Under the pieces are notes generated by a model. That model saw only the letters and a program-made list of their open reading frames with translations, was not told the DNA's origin and made no database searches. Of a DNA stretch of 40,827 bases, positions 7,890-16,871 are shown piece after piece (the stretch's first letter is position 1; each line of letters begins with the position of its first letter). The translations under genes and the position numbers were made by a program. Origin of the DNA: CAVDAL01 sp963606965 (lineage in GTDB: Bacteria > Actinomycetota > Coriobacteriia > Coriobacteriales > QAMH01); assembly GCA_963606965.1 (NCBI GenBank), contig CAVDAL010000123.1:1-40827 (forward strand), in the 5' to 3' direction.

Positions 7890-8138
7890 TTATGGCACAG
7901 GGTCATATCCACCCTTGTGCCACGGATGACACCGTAGAATTCTTTTAATTGCCATCCATGAACCTTTTAAAAACCCATAGCGCTCAATAGCTATATAAGC
8001 ATATTCAGAACAAGTGGGTGTATATCGGCAACATGGCGGGAATAGCGGAGAGATTGCCTGCCGATAAAATTTTACAAAAGCTAAAGCTCCTCTTTTTGGT
8101 AAAACTTTAATGGACTTCCAAATTTTATGTTTATCCAT
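7890..8138 (-). CDS. yidD: Membrane protein insertion efficiency factor YidD
   Basis: A small protein of 82 residues from ATG 8138, with the YidD landmarks CCRYTPTCSEY followed by IERYG and a C-terminal HPWHKGGYDPVP. YidD is thought to sit at the inner face of the membrane and aid YidC-dependent insertion. A GTG four codons upstream (8150) is an alternative start, but neither has a clear ribosome site. With ATG 8138 the gene overlaps the end of rnpA by 8 bp, which suggests translational coupling. It lies between rnpA and yidC, the classic place. Confidence 0.92.
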   Translation of the reverse strand: MDKHKIWKSIKVLPKRGALAFVKFYRQAISPLFPPCCRYTPTCSEYAYIAIERYGFLKGSWMAIKRILRCHPWHKGGYDPVP

Positions 8139-8472
8139 TTTGAAGAACACCAGCTTTAGTTAACTGATATTTAAAGTCTTTTAAGACTTTTTGGTGCGGA
8201 CAGAATGCAATACTTTTTCTAGCAATGAAAATTACATCATAATTTTGCCATGCACCACCGAGTTCACGCACTACTTCACGCATGACTCTCTTACATCTAT
8301 TACGAAAAGGAGCTGTTCCAAGCTTCTTCCCAGCAATAAAAGCACATCTACCAATTCCTACTATTTCACTAGGCTTTTTTTGATAGATTATACTTACTAA
8401 AGAAGAAGAAGAGCGCCTTCCTTCTTGGAATAAGCGCTCAACATCTTGTTTAGATTTAATTGTGCCTTTCAA
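8131..8472 (-). CDS. rnpA: Ribonuclease P protein component
   Basis: The 113-residue basic protein subunit of RNase P, which assists the catalytic RNA in removing 5' leaders from pre-tRNAs. The family signature is RNRCKRVMREVVR starting at residue 57, which contacts the RNA. The start is TTG at 8470-8472 with GAGG about 7 bp upstream. It follows rpmH closely, and its stop overlaps yidD. The RNA subunit itself is not in this window. Confidence 0.95.
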   Translation of the reverse strand: MKGTIKSKQDVERLFQEGRRSSSSLVSIIYQKKPSEIVGIGRCAFIAGKKLGTAPFRNRCKRVMREVVRELGGAWQNYDVIFIARKSIAFCPHQKVLKDFKYQLTKAGVLQNG

Positions 8473-8498
8473 AGCACTGCCTCACATAATTCTTCTAA

Positions 8499-8633
8499 TT
8501 AAACACAAATGCTCTTGCGGCCCTTTGCACGACGAGCTTTCAAAACTGCGCGACCGCCTTTAGAAGACATACGTGAACGAAAACCGTGGCACTTAGCACG
8601 TTTACGTTTGTTTGGTTGATATGTACGTTTCAC
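8499..8633 (-). CDS. rpmH: 50S ribosomal protein L34
   Basis: A 44-residue protein starting MKRTYQPNKRKRAKCHGFRS and ending in KGRKSICV, very rich in Arg and Lys, as L34 always is. The start is GTG (8631-8633) with a full AGGAGG site at ideal spacing, 5-6 bp upstream. The usual GFRxRM segment is present as GFRSRM. It is the first gene of the rpmH-rnpA-yidD-yidC-jag-rsmG operon, and a good promoter lies 44 bp upstream. Confidence 0.97.
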   Translation of the reverse strand: MKRTYQPNKRKRAKCHGFRSRMSSKGGRAVLKARRAKGRKSICV

Positions 8634-8676
8634 TATTTCCTCCTAGGGTTGCCCCTATACTTACATAAGCCTACGA

Positions 8677-8705
8677 ATTGTAGTACAGAAAATTTTCAAG
8701 GTCAA
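8677..8705 (-). promoter_or_regulatory. Promoter of the rpmH operon
   Basis: On the minus strand TTGACC (8705-8700) and TACAAT (8682-8677) are separated by exactly 17 bp, each matching the vegetative sigma consensus at five of six bases. It predicts a short leader before the rpmH AGGAGG site and should drive the whole leftward block to rsmG. Confidence 0.7.
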
Positions 8706-9370
8706 GGAAAGTTTAAACTTATTTAACAAATAAAATTTAAACGGTAAATTACTAAAAGGAAACTATAGTTACTTAAAATTCATATCATTTTTAATAATTA
8801 CACTATTTTTAAATACAGCTTCCAAAAAAAGAAATTAGTCAAGTAAAAAATGTAAAAAACTTCGAAAATTGTGGAAAATGTGGAAAAAGCACGTCAACAA
8901 ATATAAAAGTTTGTGGAAAACTTAGTTTTAAATTCACTATTAAACAAAACTATACCTCTGACCTGCAGTTTTGTTGTTTATTGAACTTAAATCAAGAAAT
9001 TTAATTAATTAAAAAATAGATAAAATTATTCTATATTTATGATTAATAAGAACAGTTTTCCACTTATTCACAATTTTTCATTAGCTTTTCAGTACAAATG
9101 TTCGCAATTAAATACAAAATCAGTGAGTTTTTCACATTTCACATAACTTTTCCACTCTTATTTTTCACTTTTTATTCAACTTTTCAACAGTTGTGGAAAA
9201 TGATGTGGAAAACTTGAAAAATACCTGCTAAATACTATTTTTCTTTTTTCATAGCATATTTTCATTTTTATTTTTCACTGTCTTTTACGCTTTTCTTTGT
9301 GAAAAACACTTGTTAAAATCCTTGTGGAAAACTACACTCTTTTCACACAAAATGAAAAAGGAAAGTGAAA
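8706..9370. other. oriC: Replication origin oriC with clustered DnaA boxes
   Basis: A 660-bp very AT-rich gene-free stretch where gene orientation flips. DnaA-box-like nonamers of the form TTGTGGAAA / TTTTCCAC occur at 8869-8877, 8878-8886 (ATGTGGAAA), 8911-8919, 9056-9063, 9148-9156, 9191-9199, 9203-9211 (ATGTGGAAA) and 9322-9330. There is also TTATTCACA at 9064-9072 (one mismatch to TTATCCACA) and weaker TTTTTCACA at 9128. Two pairs form tight doublets (8869/8878 and 9191/9203). The stretch 8985-9050 is almost pure A+T and is the likeliest duplex-unwinding element. No repeated 13-mers were counted rigorously. Confidence 0.9.
9314..9331 (+). promoter_or_regulatory. Likely promoter of the dnaA operon overlapped by a DnaA box
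   Basis: TAAAAT at 9314-9319, preceded by TGT (extended -10), with a poor -35 (TTTTCT) 17 bp upstream. A DnaA box, TTGTGGAAAA at 9322-9331, covers the expected start site, the arrangement expected for DnaA repression of its own operon. Confidence 0.45.
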
Positions 9371-10126
9371 ATGGAAAGTGAAAATTTAGAACAAGAAATG
9401 CAAATAGCACGCATTGCTGTTTATGATGATTTCCTTTCCTCACCAAGAATCATTGACATTCAGCCATGTGGAATTCTTGAATATATAGAACAAATTGCAT
9501 CAAAAACATATGAAATGGCTTCTTCACTTGGTGGAACAATTCCGTATACAGTAATAAGACAAGTCGCAGAAAATTTTATTCATGCTCACTTCCAAGAACC
9601 AGTTGTATCGATTTTCGACAACGGCTGCACAATTCGTTTTGCAGATCAAGGTCCAGGAATTGCAGATAAAGCTCATGCGCAATTACCTGGTTTTTCATCC
9701 GCAACAAATGAAATGAAAAAATATATAAACGGGGTAGGCTCAGGGTTACCAATAGTTAAAGAATATTTAAGCTTTTCAAATGGTCGCCTTGTTATTGAAG
9801 ATAATATTGCAGCTGGAACAGTAATAACAATAACAACAAAAGAATCAACCCAGCAGCAAGAAAAGCCAGTAGTTTTCCAGGAATATTCAGATAGAGCACA
9901 AAACACAACAGAAAAAATTAAACTTTCTGCAAAAGAAAAAGATGTTTTACAATTAGCTGCAGAAATTCCTAATATTGGACCTACAGAAATTAATAATTAC
10001 CTTAAAATAAGTGTTTCCACTGCATATAGAATTTTGGAAAGTTTGGAAGAAAAAGGATTATTAGAATCTACAAAAAATAGAAAAAGAAAATTAACACCGC
10101 AAGGTTATTCTTATATTGAAGATTAA
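9371..10126 (+). CDS. GHKL ATPase fused to a winged helix-turn-helix, first gene of the dnaA operon
   Basis: A 251-residue protein with no recognised name. Residues about 55-157 form a HATPase_c (GHKL) ATP-binding domain: N box AENFIHAHF at 66-74, G1 box DQGPGIA at 92-98 and G2 lid GVGSGLPIVKEYL from 121. A Gln-rich linker (about 158-182) leads to a winged helix-turn-helix (about 186-250) with NYLKISVSTAYRILESLEEK as recognition region and a basic wing KNRKRKLTPQG. There is no phospho-acceptor histidine domain, receiver or membrane segment, so it is not an ordinary sensor kinase; an ATP-responsive DNA-binding regulator is an inference. ATG 9371 is chosen because AAGGAA is well spaced for it and too close to the GTG at 9365. 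dnaA begins 10 bp downstream, so they share a transcript. Confidence 0.8.
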   Translation: MESENLEQEMQIARIAVYDDFLSSPRIIDIQPCGILEYIEQIASKTYEMASSLGGTIPYTVIRQVAENFIHAHFQEPVVSIFDNGCTIRFADQGPGIADKAHAQLPGFSSATNEMKKYINGVGSGLPIVKEYLSFSNGRLVIEDNIAAGTVITITTKESTQQQEKPVVFQEYSDRAQNTTEKIKLSAKEKDVLQLAAEIPNIGPTEINNYLKISVSTAYRILESLEEKGLLESTKNRKRKLTPQGYSYIED

Positions 10127-10136
10127 GGAAAAATAA

Positions 10137-11675
10137 ATGGATAAAGACGAGCTTTGGTTATTAACTTTAGATTATTTATTACGCGGGGAAGATGAAAAAG
10201 CAAGCTCCGCCAGAAGTGCTGCATTAAATATGTTGAAGCCTTTAGGAATATCAAATAATCAATTGATATTAGTTGCTCGTAATGAAACAGTAGAAAGTAT
10301 TGTTAATAGATCATATATAGATGATATAAAAAATGCTATTAAAGAAGTAAGTGGAGAAACTTATCTTGTCTTAGTATTTTTAGATGAAGCTACAGAAGTT
10401 AATACTCAACAAAATAATCAAAACCAAAACATACAACAGAATGCAAATAATTTAGAATCTGTATTCGAACAACAAAATAACCAAAACTTACAAGAACCAG
10501 ATTTTGTAAATGTTTTTGTAAATCCAGAAGATATCATGCAGCAAAATTCTTCAAACTATCAAAAACAGAAACAACAAAATATAAATGTAAATTTAGAAGA
10601 AAAAGAAAAAAGAAATAGCTTATTTAAAGAAGGTTATGAAGCTTTATTTTCAAAGTGCACATTCGACTCATTTATTGTTGGTCCTTCAAATGATTTTGCA
10701 AGAAGTGCTGCTTTATCAGTAGCAGAACAGCCAGGCGGTCTATACAATCCACTATTCATATATGGAAATTCTGGACTTGGAAAAACTCACCTTCTTTTAG
10801 CTATTGCAAATTATATTAATAAAACAGCTCCAAATATGTCCATTATGTATGCACCTGCAGATGACTTCTTAAAAGATTATGTTTCTGCTGTTCAAAATAA
10901 AGATTGGGATAGATTCGACAATAAATATCGCGGAAGAGATGTTCTTTTAATTGATGATGTTCAATATCTTGCTAATAAAGGTGAAACAATTACACAGCTT
11001 TTTAATATATTTAATGACATGATCAATAGAAATAGACAAGTTGTTTTATCTGCAGACCGTGCTCCAAAAGATATCGATATGGATGAACGTATGCGTTCAA
11101 GATTTATGAATGGCTTACTTGTTGATGTACGTCCACCAGATTATGAAACACGTCTTGCAATTATTAAAAACTTTTATTCCCACAGACAAGAAACTTCAAC
11201 ATTTTTTGGTGTAATTCCAGATGAAGTTTTAGATTTTATCGCAGAAACTTCAACTTCAAATATTCGTGAAATTGAAGGTGCTGTTAATAAAATTATTGGG
11301 AATATGACTTTGTTTAGAAAACCAACAATTAGCATTAATGAAGCAAAAGATATTTTGCATGGTTTCTTCCCAGATACAACAACAAAACAAGTTACAATTT
11401 CTTCAATACAAAGTGCCGTTGAAAATTTCTTTAATATTTCCCATGAAGATTTATTAAGCAATAAGCGAGCAAAAACTTTAACTGGACCAAGACATATTGC
11501 TATTTATCTTTCAAGATATTTGACTGAAGAATCACTTGAAAGTATAGGGAAGAATTTTGGAAACAGGGATCACACAACAGTAATGTATAGTGTAAGTAAA
11601 ATAGAAAAAGATGTTGAAGAAAATAAATCTTTAGCTGACCAAATTGAACAGATAAGGACAAACTTAAAAAGTTAA
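10137..11675 (+). CDS. dnaA: Chromosomal replication initiator DnaA
   Basis: The 512-residue AAA+ initiator that binds DnaA boxes and melts oriC. Domain I is at about 1-85. A long Gln/Asn-rich linker (about 88-155, runs such as QQNNQNQN) forms domain II. The AAA+ module has Walker A GNSGLGKTH (210-218) and Walker B LLIDDVQ (270-276). The C-terminal DNA-binding domain carries FGNRDHTTV (474-482). The helix that is usually RQIAMYLCR-like here reads RHIAIYLSR. The many TTGTGGAAA boxes just upstream are its expected targets. AAGGA precedes the ATG. Confidence 0.97.
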   Translation: MDKDELWLLTLDYLLRGEDEKASSARSAALNMLKPLGISNNQLILVARNETVESIVNRSYIDDIKNAIKEVSGETYLVLVFLDEATEVNTQQNNQNQNIQQNANNLESVFEQQNNQNLQEPDFVNVFVNPEDIMQQNSSNYQKQKQQNINVNLEEKEKRNSLFKEGYEALFSKCTFDSFIVGPSNDFARSAALSVAEQPGGLYNPLFIYGNSGLGKTHLLLAIANYINKTAPNMSIMYAPADDFLKDYVSAVQNKDWDRFDNKYRGRDVLLIDDVQYLANKGETITQLFNIFNDMINRNRQVVLSADRAPKDIDMDERMRSRFMNGLLVDVRPPDYETRLAIIKNFYSHRQETSTFFGVIPDEVLDFIAETSTSNIREIEGAVNKIIGNMTLFRKPTISINEAKDILHGFFPDTTTKQVTISSIQSAVENFFNISHEDLLSNKRAKTLTGPRHIAIYLSRYLTEESLESIGKNFGNRDHTTVMYSVSKIEKDVEENKSLADQIEQIRTNLKS

Positions 11676-11885
11676 TGGTTAATTTAAGGTGAAAAAACTG
11701 TTAATAAATGTTGATAGATAAAGGAGCATGTTAAAAAGCAAAGATGTTTTTAACATAAAATTTAAAAGATACGCCGGTAATTATTAGGGCAAATAATAGT
11801 TTTTAACTTTTCCACTTGCTCTATTATTAATACTAAGTATTTATATATATAATTTATTATTATTTATGTGAATGTGGAGGAAAAG
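11676..11885 (+). other. dnaA-dnaN spacer, possible second oriC segment
   Basis: A 210-bp AT-rich gap. One DnaA-box-like TTTTCCACT lies at 11808-11816 and a TATAAT at 11848-11853 without a clear -35. In several bacteria with bipartite origins the unwinding region lies in this gap, but a single box is weak support. It may simply hold the dnaN promoter. Confidence 0.4.
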
Positions 11886-12983
11886 ATGAAATTTGCTGTT
11901 AGTAAAAATGATTTAGTGAATACCTTAGCAATTGTGCTTCGTGGCACATCATTAAGATCAACACTTCCTATTCTTTCAGGGATATTAGTAGATGTACGCG
12001 ATGGTAAAGCAGTATTTCAAACAACAGACTTTGAAATTTCTATTAAACATACAATTCCAGTTGATGTACAAGAGCCAGGAAAAACTGTTATTCCAGGCAA
12101 GTTATTTAGTGACATTATTAAAAGCCTTCCAGATGCAGCAGTAACAATTGAAAGTTCAGGTGATATTGTTACAATTTCTTGCATGGATTCATCATTCACA
12201 TTATCAACTCTTAATGCAGCTGATTTTCCATATTTCCCAGAAGTAAACACTTCACTTTCTATAACATTACCAACAAAAGATATTGAAAAAGCAGTTAATT
12301 GTGTTGGAAGAGCTGCTTCAAAAGATGATTCAAGACCAATACTTACTGGTGTTTTATTTATTGTTGAAAATGGATCAGCTCGTTGTGTTGCAACAGATTC
12401 ATATCGTCTTGCTTATGCAGATTTAGAAACAAATATTCAAGGTGTTGAAGATTTTCAAGCAATCATTCCGGGAAAGATTTTTGAAGGCGTTGCAAAAGCA
12501 GCTTCTACAGAAGACGATATAACAATTTCATTTTCAGATAATCAAATTGTTTTTGTTTTCGGAAATACAATTTTTGTAAGCAGAAAAATTGAAGGAACAT
12601 ATCCAAATTACAAACAGTTACTTCCAAAAGATAAAGTTTGTGTAGCAGAAATTGATACATCATCAATTATTACAGCTATAAAGCGTGTTGCATTATTAGC
12701 ACAAGCTCATACTCCAGTTAAGTTATCTTTTTCTGTTGAAAATCAAGAAGTGACAATTTCATCACGAACACAAGATATTGGTGGAGCTACAGAAAAAGTT
12801 AAAGCAAATATTACTGGCGAATCATTAGAAATTGCTTTTAATCATCAATATATTTTAGACGGTCTTCAAGTAATTGATGGTGATACTATTTTTGAATTGC
12901 AAGCATCTTTAAAGCCTGGCATTATAAAAAGCTCAGAAAATAAAAATTATCTGTATTTAACAATGCCGGTTCGCTTGAGTTAA
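11886..12983 (+). CDS. dnaN: DNA polymerase III beta subunit (sliding clamp)
   Basis: A 365-residue ring-forming clamp that tethers the replicative polymerase to DNA. Three repeated clamp domains are visible, each of about 120 residues, starting with MKFAVSKNDLVNTLAIVLRG and ending with the typical YLTMPVRLS tail. ATG 11886 is chosen because GGAGG lies 5 bp upstream; an in-frame GTG at 11868 precedes that ribosome site and is unlikely. recF follows after 3 bp. Confidence 0.97.
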   Translation: MKFAVSKNDLVNTLAIVLRGTSLRSTLPILSGILVDVRDGKAVFQTTDFEISIKHTIPVDVQEPGKTVIPGKLFSDIIKSLPDAAVTIESSGDIVTISCMDSSFTLSTLNAADFPYFPEVNTSLSITLPTKDIEKAVNCVGRAASKDDSRPILTGVLFIVENGSARCVATDSYRLAYADLETNIQGVEDFQAIIPGKIFEGVAKAASTEDDITISFSDNQIVFVFGNTIFVSRKIEGTYPNYKQLLPKDKVCVAEIDTSSIITAIKRVALLAQAHTPVKLSFSVENQEVTISSRTQDIGGATEKVKANITGESLEIAFNHQYILDGLQVIDGDTIFELQASLKPGIIKSSENKNYLYLTMPVRLS

Positions 12984-12986
12984 AAA

Positions 12987-14150
12987 ATGTCGCTTAAAAT
13001 TTCTGAAATTAATTATGTGAATTTCAGAGCATATAAAAAATTACATATTGATATTAATTCACCATTGATAATTTTCTATGGCCCAAATGCCTGCGGTAAA
13101 ACGAATATTATCGAAGGATTGCAGCTATTAACATATGGTGATTCTTTTAAAAATCCAAAAGTGGAAGAATTGATTTTATGGGGGCAAAATAATGCTTCTA
13201 TTCAAACATGCTTTAAAGAAGAATCGAGAAAAATAAAGCATCTTTTAACTTTTGAAAAAGGGAAGCGTTCATATATTGTTAATGGGAAACGAAAAAGCAA
13301 ACAAAATTTTCAAGAAAATTGTTTGTCAGTTCTTTTTATTCCTGATGATCTTCAAATGATTAAAACATCTTCACAAGCAAGAAGAAATGCCTTAGATAAC
13401 CTTGGCGCATCTCTTTCAAAAAATTATTCAAAATTAAAGAAGGAATATACGCAAACAATTAAGCAAAAAAATCTTCTTTTAAAAGAAGAAATCACGTCTG
13501 GAGCGCTTTTCGATTCATGGAATGATAATGTGCTTGCTATAGGGTCTCAATTACTTTTAAATAGGCTTAAACTTTTTAAAAGAGTTCAAACAAACTTTAT
13601 AAAAATATTTCAAGAATTATCAAATGAAAAAATTGATTTAATTTATCTTCCTTCATGGAGCAGGTTTGATAGTTCAGCTAGGCAAAAAAATGATCCTATT
13701 GAAATTAAAGATGAATTTTTAGAAATAAATAAATATGAAAATGTAAAGAGCATACAAGATAAAATGATTAAATCTTTAGCCTTCATTCATGAAAGTGAAG
13801 TTGCGCGAAAACAATCATTAATAGGACCACATAAGGATGATATTGTTTTCTTTTTAAATGGCCATAATGCAAGGATGTTTGCAAGCCAAGGTCAACAACG
13901 CACTTTAGTTTTAGCTTGGAAGTTGGCAGAAATGTTAACAATTCAAGAAATTAAAAATCAAAAACCAATATTACTATTAGATGATGTAATGTCTGAATTA
14001 GATAAAAATCATCAAAATGATTTAGTAAAATATCTAATATGTGCTGCTCAAACTTTTATTACAACAACAAGTCTTGAGCATTTTCCAAATGATCTTTTAA
14101 AGGAAGCACAAGTGATATATGTACCAGATTTGTATTCATTAAGTGAGTAA
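12987..14150 (+). CDS. recF: DNA replication and repair protein RecF
   Basis: A 387-residue SMC-like ATPase that helps RecR and RecO load RecA at single-strand gaps. Walker A is GPNACGKTN (32-40), the ABC signature region is SQGQQRT (300-306), and Walker B/D-loop is LLLDDVMSELD (329-339). The N-terminus LKISEINYVNFRAYKKL is typical. It has no ribosome site of its own and starts 3 bp after dnaN, so translation is probably coupled. It ends 2 bp before the DUF721 gene. Confidence 0.96.
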   Translation: MSLKISEINYVNFRAYKKLHIDINSPLIIFYGPNACGKTNIIEGLQLLTYGDSFKNPKVEELILWGQNNASIQTCFKEESRKIKHLLTFEKGKRSYIVNGKRKSKQNFQENCLSVLFIPDDLQMIKTSSQARRNALDNLGASLSKNYSKLKKEYTQTIKQKNLLLKEEITSGALFDSWNDNVLAIGSQLLLNRLKLFKRVQTNFIKIFQELSNEKIDLIYLPSWSRFDSSARQKNDPIEIKDEFLEINKYENVKSIQDKMIKSLAFIHESEVARKQSLIGPHKDDIVFFLNGHNARMFASQGQQRTLVLAWKLAEMLTIQEIKNQKPILLLDDVMSELDKNHQNDLVKYLICAAQTFITTTSLEHFPNDLLKEAQVIYVPDLYSLSE

Positions 14151-14152
14151 AT

Positions 14153-14749
14153 GTGGATAAAAAGAATAATTACATAAAAGGCGATTTGGATAATTTCTTT
14201 TCCAAAATTCAAAGAAAAAATCCAAATTTAATGGATACTATGCGAATCCAACAAGCTTGGTATAAAAGTGTTGATGAATCTATAGCACAACATACTTGTG
14301 CTGTTTTTGTTGTTCCGAATACAAATTGTTCTGAAGTTATCATTTATGCAGATAATGCAATTTGGACAGCTGAATTAAATATGCGTAAAGAAATTTTACG
14401 AATGAATTTAAATATCAAACTTAAAGAAATTGAACAAAATGAAAGAAATTTCTTTGATGAAAATGCAATGCTTCAAGTTGAAGATATTGAGGTTGTGAAA
14501 AAACTATCCATTAAAACTTCTAAGGAAAATTATAAAAAGCAGCCGAAAGAAAAATATAAAGAAAATAATCTTTTAAACAGTGAAAAGAAAGAGAGAATCC
14601 AAACAATTCCTTTAACTGAAGAAGAAGAAAATAATATAAAAAAACAGCTTGAAAATATAGATAATGAAGAATTAAAAAATGCAATGTTTAATGCTATGCG
14701 CGCGCAAATCGAGCTAGAAAAAGCAAAATCTTTAAACGAAAATAAATAG
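14153..14749 (+). CDS. dciA: DUF721 family protein, DciA-like helicase loader
   Basis: A 198-residue protein whose N-terminal 95 residues match the DUF721/DciA fold: IQQAWYKSVDESIAQHT (about 39-55), then VIIYADNAIWTAELNMRKEI and a short helix. DciA is the ancestral partner that delivers DnaB helicase in bacteria lacking DnaC or DnaI, and neither is seen here. The C-terminal half is charged and Lys/Glu/Asn-rich, probably disordered. The start is GTG 14153, 2 bp after recF. The recF-DUF721-gyrB-gyrA order is characteristic of Actinobacteria. Confidence 0.85.
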   Translation: MDKKNNYIKGDLDNFFSKIQRKNPNLMDTMRIQQAWYKSVDESIAQHTCAVFVVPNTNCSEVIIYADNAIWTAELNMRKEILRMNLNIKLKEIEQNERNFFDENAMLQVEDIEVVKKLSIKTSKENYKKQPKEKYKENNLLNSEKKERIQTIPLTEEEENNIKKQLENIDNEELKNAMFNAMRAQIELEKAKSLNENK

Positions 14750-14922
14750 GCACTTTTTATTAAAAATAATAAAATAGTGTTCCACCACCGCATCCGCGCA
14801 AAATCCTGCCATATCTTAATTTTTGCCCCTCTTACAAGAAATTCACTTTTTGGATACACTATAATAGTTGTTTGATTTTATAAAAAATCACAAAATTTAA
14901 TCTACAAGAAAAAGGAGTTGAA
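14750..14922 (+). promoter_or_regulatory. gyrB upstream region
   Basis: A 173-bp gap with a TATAAT at 14860-14865, lacking a good -35 element, and a strong AAAGGAG ribosome site at 14911-14917. A poor -35 and a supercoiling-sensitive -10 would suit a gyrase promoter, but that is inference. No terminator is evident after the DUF721 gene. Confidence 0.4.
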
Positions 14923-16854
14923 TTGGCGAAGAATAATAACAGTTATTCCGGTGCTGATATTCAGGTGCTTGAAGGCTTAGAAGCCGTCCGCAAGCGTCCT
15001 GGTATGTATATCGGTTCAACCGGTCCTCGCGGTTTACATCATCTTGTCTATGAAGTTGTAGACAATTCTGTTGATGAAGCTTTAGCGGGTTACTGTACAA
15101 AAATTGATGTAACTATTAACGAAGATGGTTCAGTAACTGTTGTAGATAATGGTCGTGGTATTCCTGTTGATAAACATCCAAAGCTTAAAAAGCCAACCCT
15201 TGAAGTTGTTTTAACTGTTTTACATGCAGGTGGCAAGTTTGGTGGTAATGGCTATAAAGTTTCTGGTGGTCTTCATGGTGTGGGTGTTTCTGTTGTTAAC
15301 GCTCTTTCCACACATGTTAAAGTTCAAGTTAAGCGCGATGGTTCAATTTATGAAATGAACTTCGAATATGGCAAAACTGTTGGAAAAATGGAGGTTGTTG
15401 GCAAGTCAAAAACAACTGGAACAACAGTAACATTCTGGCCAGATCCTGAAATTTTTGAAACAATCAAGTTTGATTACAATGTTTTATTAGCTCATCTTCG
15501 CCAGACTGCATTTCTTAACAAAGGTCTGAAAATTATTCTTACAGATAAGCGTGAAGAAGAACCAAAAGTTGAAACTTTCCAATTTAATGGTGGTCTTTTA
15601 GATTATGCAAAATTCTTAAATGAAGGCAAAACTGTAATCAATAAAACTCCAATTTATTTCGAGGCTGAAAGTGCAGATGGGGAAGTTGAAATTGCTTTAC
15701 AATGGAACACTTCCTATAACGAAACAACAATGAGTTTTGCTAACAATATTAATACTATTGATGGTGGTACTCATCTGGAAGGCTTTCGTAATGCATTAAC
15801 AAGAACATTTAATGATTATGCTCGCCGCCAAAATATTTTAAAAGAAAAAGATGAAAATCTTACTGGTGAAGATATTCGTGAAGGCATGACAGCAATTGTT
15901 AGTGTTCGTTTGCATGAACCACAATTTGAAGGCCAAACAAAAACAAAACTTGGCAATACTGAAATGCGTGCACTTGTGCAGGGTGCTGTCACAAAAGGTC
16001 TTTCTGAATATTTGGAAGAACATCCTGGTCCTGCTAAAGAAATTACACGTAAAGCAACACAAGCTGCAAAAGCTCGTAAGGCTGCAAGAAAGGCTCGTGA
16101 AGCAACACGTAAAGGTGTTTTAGACGGCGCATCAATGCCCGGTAAACTTGCAGATTGTTCAATTAAAGACCCAGCTCTTACAGAGCTTTACATCGTCGAG
16201 GGCGATTCTGCTGGTGGTTCTGCTAAGCAAGCACGTGAACGCAGCTATCAAGCAATCCTTCCTCTTCGCGGTAAGATTTTAAATGTTGAGCGTGCTGGTA
16301 TTCACAGAGCACTTTCTTCTGACACAATTACTTCACTCATCACAGCAATTGGTACTGGAATTGGTGAAGAATTTGATGGAGATAAAGCAAGATATCATCG
16401 CATTATTATCATGACAGATGCTGATGTTGACGGTGCACATATTGCAATTTTGCTCCTTACATTCTTCTTCCGCTATATGCCAGACCTTATTAATAGAGGA
16501 TATATTTATATTGCATGCCCTCCGCTTTATGGAATTAAAAAGAAGAATTCACGAACAGGTAAGGTTCTGCAATATCTTTATAATGATGAAGCTTTGAAAG
16601 AATATATGGATTCTACTGATAATCCAGACAATTGTTCAATTCAGCGTTATAAAGGTTTGGGCGAAATGGATCCTGAACAACTTTGGGAAACAACAATGGA
16701 TCCTGAAAGCAGAACTCTTCGCCAAGTTACAATTCATGATATGGCCACAGTCGAACGTGTTGTTTCAGAATTAATGGGTAGCGACGTTGAATGCCGCAAG
16801 AACTTTATTACTGAACATGCAAAAGACATCGACGAGAAATTCTTAGATATCTAA
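14923..16854 (+). CDS. gyrB: DNA gyrase subunit B
   Basis: The 643-residue ATPase subunit of gyrase, which with GyrA introduces negative supercoils. The GHKL ATPase domain starts with AVRKRPGMYIGSTG and has the catalytic Glu44 in YEVVDNSVDEA. The TOPRIM metal site is EGDSAGG from Glu426 plus DADVD at 499-503. The C-terminal RYKGLGEM segment is present, and the long insert of gamma-proteobacterial GyrB is absent. The start is TTG at 14923 with AAAGGAG upstream. It forms an operon with gyrA, 17 bp downstream. Confidence 0.97.
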   Translation: MAKNNNSYSGADIQVLEGLEAVRKRPGMYIGSTGPRGLHHLVYEVVDNSVDEALAGYCTKIDVTINEDGSVTVVDNGRGIPVDKHPKLKKPTLEVVLTVLHAGGKFGGNGYKVSGGLHGVGVSVVNALSTHVKVQVKRDGSIYEMNFEYGKTVGKMEVVGKSKTTGTTVTFWPDPEIFETIKFDYNVLLAHLRQTAFLNKGLKIILTDKREEEPKVETFQFNGGLLDYAKFLNEGKTVINKTPIYFEAESADGEVEIALQWNTSYNETTMSFANNINTIDGGTHLEGFRNALTRTFNDYARRQNILKEKDENLTGEDIREGMTAIVSVRLHEPQFEGQTKTKLGNTEMRALVQGAVTKGLSEYLEEHPGPAKEITRKATQAAKARKAARKAREATRKGVLDGASMPGKLADCSIKDPALTELYIVEGDSAGGSAKQARERSYQAILPLRGKILNVERAGIHRALSSDTITSLITAIGTGIGEEFDGDKARYHRIIIMTDADVDGAHIAILLLTFFFRYMPDLINRGYIYIACPPLYGIKKKNSRTGKVLQYLYNDEALKEYMDSTDNPDNCSIQRYKGLGEMDPEQLWETTMDPESRTLRQVTIHDMATVERVVSELMGSDVECRKNFITEHAKDIDEKFLDI

Positions 16855-16871
16855 GAGGGGAGGACTAAATT

